Below, one piece after another: positions 7,462 to 11,803 of a DNA stretch of 11,803 nucleotides. Every line of letters starts with the position of its first letter. Positions within the stretch are counted from its first letter, which is position 1. Source of the stretch: Rickettsia typhi (GTDB taxonomy: Bacteria > Pseudomonadota > Alphaproteobacteria > Rickettsiales > Rickettsiaceae); assembly GCA_945883665.1 (NCBI GenBank), contig CAMCXV010000034.1, positions 1-11,803 of the forward strand. The letters are read 5' to 3'. The position numbers and the translations under genes were made by a program. Under the pieces are notes generated by a model. It ran no database searches and had not been told where the DNA came from. It saw only the letters and a program-made list of their open reading frames with translations.

Positions 7462-8786
7462 GTGTAAAGAAAAATATGGGCATGACCCCAGAAGAAATTG
7501 TAGCTGAACTGGATAGATTTATTATTGGTCAACAACCAGCTAAAAAAGCTGTGGCTGTGGCTCTTAGAAATAGATATAGAAGGGCGCAAGTAGATGAGCC
7601 GATGCGAAGCGAAATAGTACCTAAAAATATCTTGATGATTGGTTCTACTGGTGTTGGTAAAACAGAAATAGCCAGAAGATTAGCTAAATTAGCAGACGCT
7701 CCCTTTATCAAAGTAGAGGCAACAAAATTTACTGAAGTGGGCTACGTTGGTCGTGATGTTGAGTCAATAATTAGAGATTTGGCAGAAACTGCAGTTAGTG
7801 CATATAAAGCTAAAGCTAAGTCTGAGGTTGAAACAAAGGCCGAACTTCATGCTGTAGAAAGAATACTTGATGCTGTGGTTGGTAAAAATGCCGCTATGGA
7901 AACTAGAGATAAATTCAGAGAAAAGATTTTATCGAAAGAGCTGGATAATTCTGAAATAGAAATTTCAGTCAATGATACGCCAGCAGTTGGTGCAACCGGC
8001 TTTGAAATTCCTGGTATGCCAGGAGCCGCTATGGGAGTTCTAAATATTACTGATATGCTTGGCAAGGCTTTTGGTAGTGAGAAAACTAAGCTAAAAAAGC
8101 TGACTGTTCAGGAAGCTATGCAAACTATTACATCTGAAGAATCAGAAAAAATGGTAGATCAGGAAAAAATAGTTTTAGCTGCTGTAAAAGCAGTTGAAAA
8201 TGATGGGATAGTTTTTTTAGATGAAATTGATAAAATAACCTCAAGATCTGAAGGTAAAGGAGGGGAGGTAAGCAGAGAAGGTGTTCAAAGAGATTTACTA
8301 CCATTAATTGAAGGGACGAATGTGGTAACTAAATATGGTACTATTAAAACAGATCATATTCTATTTATAGCATCCGGTGCATTTCATTTGTCAAAACCTT
8401 CTGATTTATTACCAGAACTGCAAGGTAGGCTTCCTATTAGAGTTGAAATGTCTTCGCTAACTAAAGATGATTTAATAAAAATACTTACCGAGCCTGAAAC
8501 AAGTCTTATAAAACAATATATGGCTTTACTTGCAACAGAAAATGTCAAACTTACTTTTACTAAAGCCTCTATTGCTGAAATAGCCCAACATGCCTCGAAT
8601 TTTAATATTGAAATTGAAGATATTGGAGCTAGGAGACTTCATACCATTCTAGAACATTTATTAGAAGATATTAGTTTTAGAGCAAGCACTATGAAAAAGA
8701 AAGAAATTGTTATTGATGAAGAATTTGTTAACAAGGGTCTGGAGGGATTAGTTAAAAACAGAGATTTAGCAAAGTTTATATTGTAA
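7458..8786 (+). CDS. hslU: ATP-dependent protease HslU, AAA+ unfoldase subunit
   Basis: This hexameric ClpY ATPase unfolds substrates and feeds them into HslV. The 442-residue length is standard. The N-terminus carries [16 protein letters not shown], followed by Walker A GSTGVGKT (62-69) and the pore loop GYVG (95-98) that grips substrate. An Ala/Lys/Glu-rich inserted I-domain spans about 110-240. Next come Walker B (VFLDEIDKI), a region matching the family around [21 protein letters not shown], and the sensor-2 helix with [10 protein letters not shown]. The C-terminal tail DLAKFIL matches the family's DLxxYIL peptide, which inserts into HslV and activates it. The start ATG overlaps the hslV stop. 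It converges with ubiG, with 56 bases between the stop codons. Confidence 0.97.
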   Translation: MSVKKNMGMTPEEIVAELDRFIIGQQPAKKAVAVALRNRYRRAQVDEPMRSEIVPKNILMIGSTGVGKTEIARRLAKLADAPFIKVEATKFTEVGYVGRDVESIIRDLAETAVSAYKAKAKSEVETKAELHAVERILDAVVGKNAAMETRDKFREKILSKELDNSEIEISVNDTPAVGATGFEIPGMPGAAMGVLNITDMLGKAFGSEKTKLKKLTVQEAMQTITSEESEKMVDQEKIVLAAVKAVENDGIVFLDEIDKITSRSEGKGGEVSREGVQRDLLPLIEGTNVVTKYGTIKTDHILFIASGAFHLSKPSDLLPELQGRLPIRVEMSSLTKDDLIKILTEPETSLIKQYMALLATENVKLTFTKASIAEIAQHASNFNIEIEDIGARRLHTILEHLLEDISFRASTMKKKEIVIDEEFVNKGLEGLVKNRDLAKFIL

Positions 8787-8842
8787 TATTTATTGTAATA
8801 GGGTGTTTTTTAACCTAGATTTAATATTGTTTAACGAATTAA

Positions 8843-9601
8843 TTAATCTATACAATTAGCTATGCATGCAAAATAGTTCACGTCTATATTATCTGACAAA
8901 TACCAATTATTTGTTAAAGGATTAAATTGAAGACCGGTAAGGTCTTTTAGGTAAAAATTTTTTTGCTTAATGATATTGTATAATTCTGATGGTTGTAGAA
9001 ATTTTGAATGATTATGTGTATTAATGGGCACCCATTTTAGTGTATATTCTGCAATAATTATTGCTTGAGCATAAGATTTCATAGTGCGGTTAATAGTTGA
9101 AAGAATAAGAATTCCATTTGGTTTTATTAACTTTAGCAAATTTTGAATAAATTCTTCTTGATTTGCAACATGTTCTACTACTTCTAGACATAATACAACA
9201 TCATATAAATTTTTAGGGAAAATATTAATATATTCTTCAACGGTGCTATTAACAAAATTTATTTTAAGATTAAGTTTTTTTGCCTGTTCGGAAGAAGCTT
9301 CTATATTATGTTTATTTGCATCAATAGCTGTAACATTTGCTCCTAACTCGCAGATAGGAATAGTAACTAGACCACCGCCACAACCTATATCTATAATATC
9401 AAGATTTGCTAATGGATTTGTATTTTTTATAGAAATTTTATGAATATCAAAATGTTCTATGATTTTATCGCTAATATATTTTAATCTTAATGGATTTATT
9501 TTATGTAAAATTTTAAATTCACCAGATTTATCCCACCATTCTTTTGAGGTCTTGTTAAATTTGTTTAATTCTTTTTGATCAATTGATGAGTTTTTAGTCA
9601 T
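8843..9601 (-). CDS. ubiG: Ubiquinone biosynthesis O-methyltransferase UbiG
   Basis: This S-adenosylmethionine-dependent enzyme performs both O-methylation steps of ubiquinone synthesis. The 252-residue protein opens with the family-specific WWDKSGEFKILHKINPLRL (22-40). SAM motif I is IDIGCGGGLVT (70-80), with the acidic end of strand 2 at TAIDA (91-95). Later motifs are DVVLCLEVVEHV (134-145), IKPNGILILSTINRT (159-173) and the UbiG-type segment around WVPINTHNHSKFLQPSEL. The C-terminus GLQFNPLTNNWYLSDNIDVNY is also characteristic. It is transcribed alone, convergent with hslU and divergent from lysC. It implies aerobic respiration with ubiquinone. Confidence 0.96.
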   Translation of the reverse strand: MTKNSSIDQKELNKFNKTSKEWWDKSGEFKILHKINPLRLKYISDKIIEHFDIHKISIKNTNPLANLDIIDIGCGGGLVTIPICELGANVTAIDANKHNIEASSEQAKKLNLKINFVNSTVEEYINIFPKNLYDVVLCLEVVEHVANQEEFIQNLLKLIKPNGILILSTINRTMKSYAQAIIIAEYTLKWVPINTHNHSKFLQPSELYNIIKQKNFYLKDLTGLQFNPLTNNWYLSDNIDVNYFACIANCID

Positions 9602-9622
9602 TTAATTTTTAAAAAATAAGAT

Positions 9623-9652
9623 AAGTTATTTAATTCGCAAATTATTCTTCAA
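9623..9652 (-). promoter_or_regulatory. Possible ubiG promoter
   Basis: On the minus strand, TTGAAG (9652-9647) and TAACTT (9628-9623) are separated by 18 bases. Each box matches consensus at 4 of 6 positions. Initiation would lie close to the ATG at 9601. Its -35 box overlaps that of the lysC promoter on the other strand. Weak boxes are common by chance in DNA this AT-rich. Confidence 0.28.
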
Positions 9653-9676
9653 AAGGTTACTCTAAAATGATATAAT
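9648..9676 (+). promoter_or_regulatory. Possible lysC promoter
   Basis: TTCAAA (9648-9653) is followed by exactly 17 bases and a perfect TATAAT (9671-9676). Initiation near 9683 would give a leader of about 35 bases before ATG 9718. No lysine riboswitch is possible in so short a leader. Confidence 0.5.
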
Positions 9677-9717
9677 GTTCAACGATTAAAATAATGGCTA
9701 TTTGCAAGTAATAATAT

Positions 9718-10926
9718 ATGGCTTTAATTGTCCAAAAGTTTGGCGGTACATCTGTTGCAGATATTCCAAGGATTCAGAAAGTAGCGCAAATTATCTTGAA
9801 AGAATATCAGGCTGATAATAAGCTTGTAATAGTGGTGTCTGCTATGGCTGGTGTTACTAATTCCTTAATTAGTAGATGTAATGAGGTTTCAAAGTTAAAT
9901 GCATATGATCATATGCAGGAATATGATGCTATTGTTGCTAGTGGCGAGATATTGACCTCAGGGCTTCTTGCCCTTGAGTTACAAAGGCTTGGTCTAAAAG
10001 CGAGGTCAATACAAGCTTGGCAAATACCTATTTTAACAGATGATGTTTTTGCCAATGCCAAGGTGGAATCAATAAATTCTAGCTTTATTCATGAATTGTT
10101 AGAAAATGGCGTTATACCAGTCATTACAGGTTTTCAAGGAGTAACTATCAACAAACAAATTACTACAATTGGTAAGGGTGGATCTGACACAACAGCTGCG
10201 CTTATTGCTGCTGCAATTGATGCATCAAGACTTGATATTTATACTGATGTTATAGGAGTGTTTACTGCAGATCCAAGGATTATTCATGATGCTTCTAAGA
10301 TTGACTATATTTCTACTGATCAAATGCTTACATTAAGTAGTTGTGGAGCTAAAGTACTTCACCCAAGAGCAGTTCTTGCAGCTAGTAGGTATAAATTCGA
10401 TATGAAAGTGTTATCTTCTTTTGATGATAACAACGGCACGTTAATAAGTTCAAATAATTTTGACAGGAGATTCTCAATGGAAAATAGATTAATCACAGCA
10501 ATAACATCAAATAAAAATATTATTCAAATTGAAATTACTTGTATGTCTAATAATTTTATAGAATTAATTAACAAATTTAGCAAAGAATGTTTAATTGTAG
10601 ATAAAGTAAAGATTTGTGATTCTAATAAAATGACTTTAGTTGCGGCTTTGGCTGATAAAAATAAATTTGAAGTAATTTTGGATAATTTGAAAAATATTGA
10701 TAAAATATTAACTTATGATGTTAAATCAAACATTTCTACAGTAACAGCAGTGGGATATGGTATAAAAAATGATAATGGGATTTGTTTTGGCATTATTAAT
10801 TTATTAAATGACCAGCAGATAAAAATAAAAGAAATTGATGTAACTGAAACTAATTTTACAGCAACTTTAGAAGATCAAGATACCGAAAAAGCTATTAAGT
10901 TATTACATAAGTATTTTAAAATGTAA
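9718..10926 (+). CDS. lysC: Aspartate kinase
   Basis: This cytoplasmic enzyme phosphorylates aspartate at the start of the pathway to diaminopimelate, lysine, threonine and methionine. The 402-residue length fits the single-function class. The N-terminal signature is VQKFGGTSVAD (5-15). The catalytic domain has VVSAMAGVTNSL, an ASGEILTSGLLA segment, TIGKGGSDTTAALIAAA (Lys in place of the commoner Arg in GRGGSD) and YTDVIGVFTADPRII. Two ACT-type regulatory domains occupy about 260-402, which implies feedback control by an amino acid; the effector cannot be read from sequence. The start ATG has only a weak ribosome-binding sequence. It lies alone, divergent from ubiG, with 22 bases to the convergent dacB remnant. 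Its pathway partner asd is at 5053-6054. Confidence 0.96.
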   Translation: MALIVQKFGGTSVADIPRIQKVAQIILKEYQADNKLVIVVSAMAGVTNSLISRCNEVSKLNAYDHMQEYDAIVASGEILTSGLLALELQRLGLKARSIQAWQIPILTDDVFANAKVESINSSFIHELLENGVIPVITGFQGVTINKQITTIGKGGSDTTAALIAAAIDASRLDIYTDVIGVFTADPRIIHDASKIDYISTDQMLTLSSCGAKVLHPRAVLAASRYKFDMKVLSSFDDNNGTLISSNNFDRRFSMENRLITAITSNKNIIQIEITCMSNNFIELINKFSKECLIVDKVKICDSNKMTLVAALADKNKFEVILDNLKNIDKILTYDVKSNISTVTAVGYGIKNDNGICFGIINLLNDQQIKIKEIDVTETNFTATLEDQDTEKAIKLLHKYFKM

Positions 10927-10948
10927 CTAAAGATATAAAAGCTTTGTG

Positions 10949-11653
10949 TCAATTAGCTAATAAACTTATAATATCATCTTCTAATAGTTTAAATTTACCT
11001 AGTGATCCATGTATATTGTTGATTACTATAACAAAACTATTTAACTCTCCTTTTTTATTGTAAAAATACCCTAAAAGGCTTACTACCCCAGTTAAGGTAC
11101 CTGTTTTTGCGTATATCTTAGTATTTTTTGTATATCTATTTTTTAAAGTACCTTCTTCTCCTGGGGTAGCGAGTGTTGATAATATCTCTAAGAAATTAGT
11201 TTTTTTTGATATTGCTTCTAATATCTGGTCAATTTGAGCAACTGTTAAGTAATTGAGTCTCGATATTCCAGAACCATCTTCAATGGAAGATAAATTTATA
11301 TCAACCCCTGTATGTTTATGAACCAATTGTTTTAATAGTTTTGTAGTATCACACCACTCCATTGGTCTATTACCTAGCTCCTTTATCAAATCTTCGTTAA
11401 TGCTACTAGCTTCAGCTAGTAAATAGTCGGTAACAAAATTATCTGATTTTTTCATAGCGTTACTAACAATTGTAAAAAAATTATTATTTTTTACTGCTAT
11501 TATCTCTGCATTATTAGATGATTGTGATGTTAATATCTTGCCATTTAGTAATTTTATATCATGTTTTTCTAAAAGATGACTCAATATCAAAGCAACATTT
11601 TCAAAATGATTATGTGTAACAGCTCCTATTATTGATGATTCACTTGATTCTTT
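10949..11653 (-). pseudogene. dacB: 5'-truncated D-Ala-D-Ala carboxypeptidase (PBP4/DacB family), cut by an IS
   Basis: This is the C-terminal half of a class C penicillin-binding protein, a periplasmic enzyme that trims peptidoglycan peptides. About 235 codons remain, against roughly 450-480 in the intact family. Visible features are a helix like those preceding the substrate site (FENVALILSHLLEKHDIK), KKSDNFVTDYLLAE, the SxN-region signature EDGSGISRLN (128-137 in the residual frame), PGEEGTLKNRY, and the KTG box YAKTGTLTGVVSLLGY (184-199). The N-terminal part with the catalytic Ser of SxxK, and any signal peptide, is absent. Going upstream the frame runs directly into IS21-type terminal sequence and meets a TAG inside it. 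A TTG at 11662 could formally start the frame, but the product could not be catalytic. The missing half may lie beyond the element, outside the window. Confidence 0.88.
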
Positions 11654-11671
11654 TGTTGTCAATAAGCGTTG

Positions 11672-11709
11672 AAAATTGACCCACTAAGTGCGTCCAAAAT
11701 TGACCCACT
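11672..11709. repeat. IS21-type multiple terminal repeats
   Basis: The 14-base unit AAAATTGACCCACT occurs at 11672-11685 and again at 11696-11709, a period of 24 bases. Tandem sites inside the tip are typical of IS21-family elements, where they serve as transposase binding sites. Inverted copies are expected at the unseen end. Confidence 0.85.
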
Positions 11710-11723
11710 TCGATTACAAAATA

Positions 11724-11803
11724 TTAGCTTCTTTTTTTCATACGATGACTCTCGTTTCCAGTTTCTATAATATCACAATTGTGGCAAATTCTATCAAGCA
11801 ATG
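11724..11803 (-). CDS. istB: IstB-like ATP-binding protein, C-terminal fragment
   Basis: The last 25 codons of a leftward gene are visible, ending with TAA at 11726-11724. The peptide LLDRICHNCDIIETGNESHR ending in MKKRS matches the conserved tail of IstB transposition helpers (LLDRLxHxCxxxExxGESxR). IstB is an AAA+ ATPase that assists the IstA transposase in target selection. The ATPase motifs lie beyond the window. The position, just inside the terminal repeats, is that expected for istB in IS21 elements. Whether the full gene is intact cannot be seen. Confidence 0.85.
   Translation of the reverse strand, partial: LLDRICHNCDIIETGNESHRMKKRS

Larger units (their letters stand above)
11654..11803 (-). 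mobile_element. IS21-family insertion sequence, right-hand (istB) end, incomplete
   Basis: The element enters dacB at about 11654 or 11657, where the sequence shows the 5'-TGT expected at IS21-family termini. It carries multiple terminal repeats, and the istB 3' end follows, running off the window. Orientation is leftward, with istB ending close to this tip and istA expected beyond the edge. The exact boundary and target duplication cannot be set without the other end. Confidence 0.82.

Noticed and set aside
8800..8820. Possible bidirectional terminator between hslU and ubiG (TAGG...CCTA around a T run)
   Set aside because: Only about four to five pairs with an internal mismatch. The T run lies in the loop rather than after the stem, so it is too weak to call.
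9677..9717. Lysine riboswitch or attenuator ahead of lysC
   Set aside because: The leader from the predicted start is only about 35 bases and shows no stable structure.
11660..11662. TTG as a genuine start of a short DacB protein
   Set aside because: It lies within or next to the IS end, and the product lacks the SxxK serine and a signal peptide, so the remnant is best treated as a pseudogene.

Overview
The window looks like a chromosomal segment of an obligate intracellular alphaproteobacterium of the Rickettsiales, most like Rickettsiaceae. The DNA is strongly AT-rich (roughly one third G+C by eye). The HslV, HslU, UbiG, HIT and DUF2628 proteins read like rickettsial versions. From memory, a HIT protein next to hslVU is also a Rickettsia arrangement. 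No taxonomic search could be run.

Layout, left to right. Bases 1-89 hold the 5' end of a leftward gene that is probably inside an insertion sequence. Bases 137-480 hold a decayed rightward coding remnant with a GC-rich palindrome in it. A leftward tRNA-Ala(UGC) with encoded CCA lies at 516-591 and has its own good promoter at 633-661. From 686 to 6811, six leftward genes are packed with gaps of 7-44 bases. In transcription order they are a DUF2628 membrane protein, a HIT hydrolase, aspartate-semialdehyde dehydrogenase (asd), a degenerate glutamine-synthetase-like protein, and the ABC transporter and membrane-fusion protein of a type I secretion system (PrtD/AprD and HlyD/AprE type). Rightward hslV-hslU (6901-8786) diverges from this cluster. 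Leftward ubiG (8843-9601) converges on hslU. Rightward lysC (9718-10926) diverges from ubiG. The right end holds the C-terminal half of a PBP4-type D-Ala-D-Ala carboxypeptidase (dacB), cut by an IS21-family element whose terminal repeats and istB 3' end run to the window edge.

How the genes fit together. lysC and asd encode steps 1 and 2 of the aspartate pathway to diaminopimelate, which is used for peptidoglycan. The disrupted dacB would have trimmed that same wall. hslVU is a self-compartmentalised ATP-dependent protease. The secretion pair needs a TolC-type outer-membrane channel and a substrate that are not in the window.

The most unusual item is the 317-residue protein at 4063-5016. It keeps the order and several signatures of glutamine synthetase but lacks most of the catalytic and metal-binding residues. 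It is still an uninterrupted reading frame, so it is either a pseudoenzyme or a gene early in decay.
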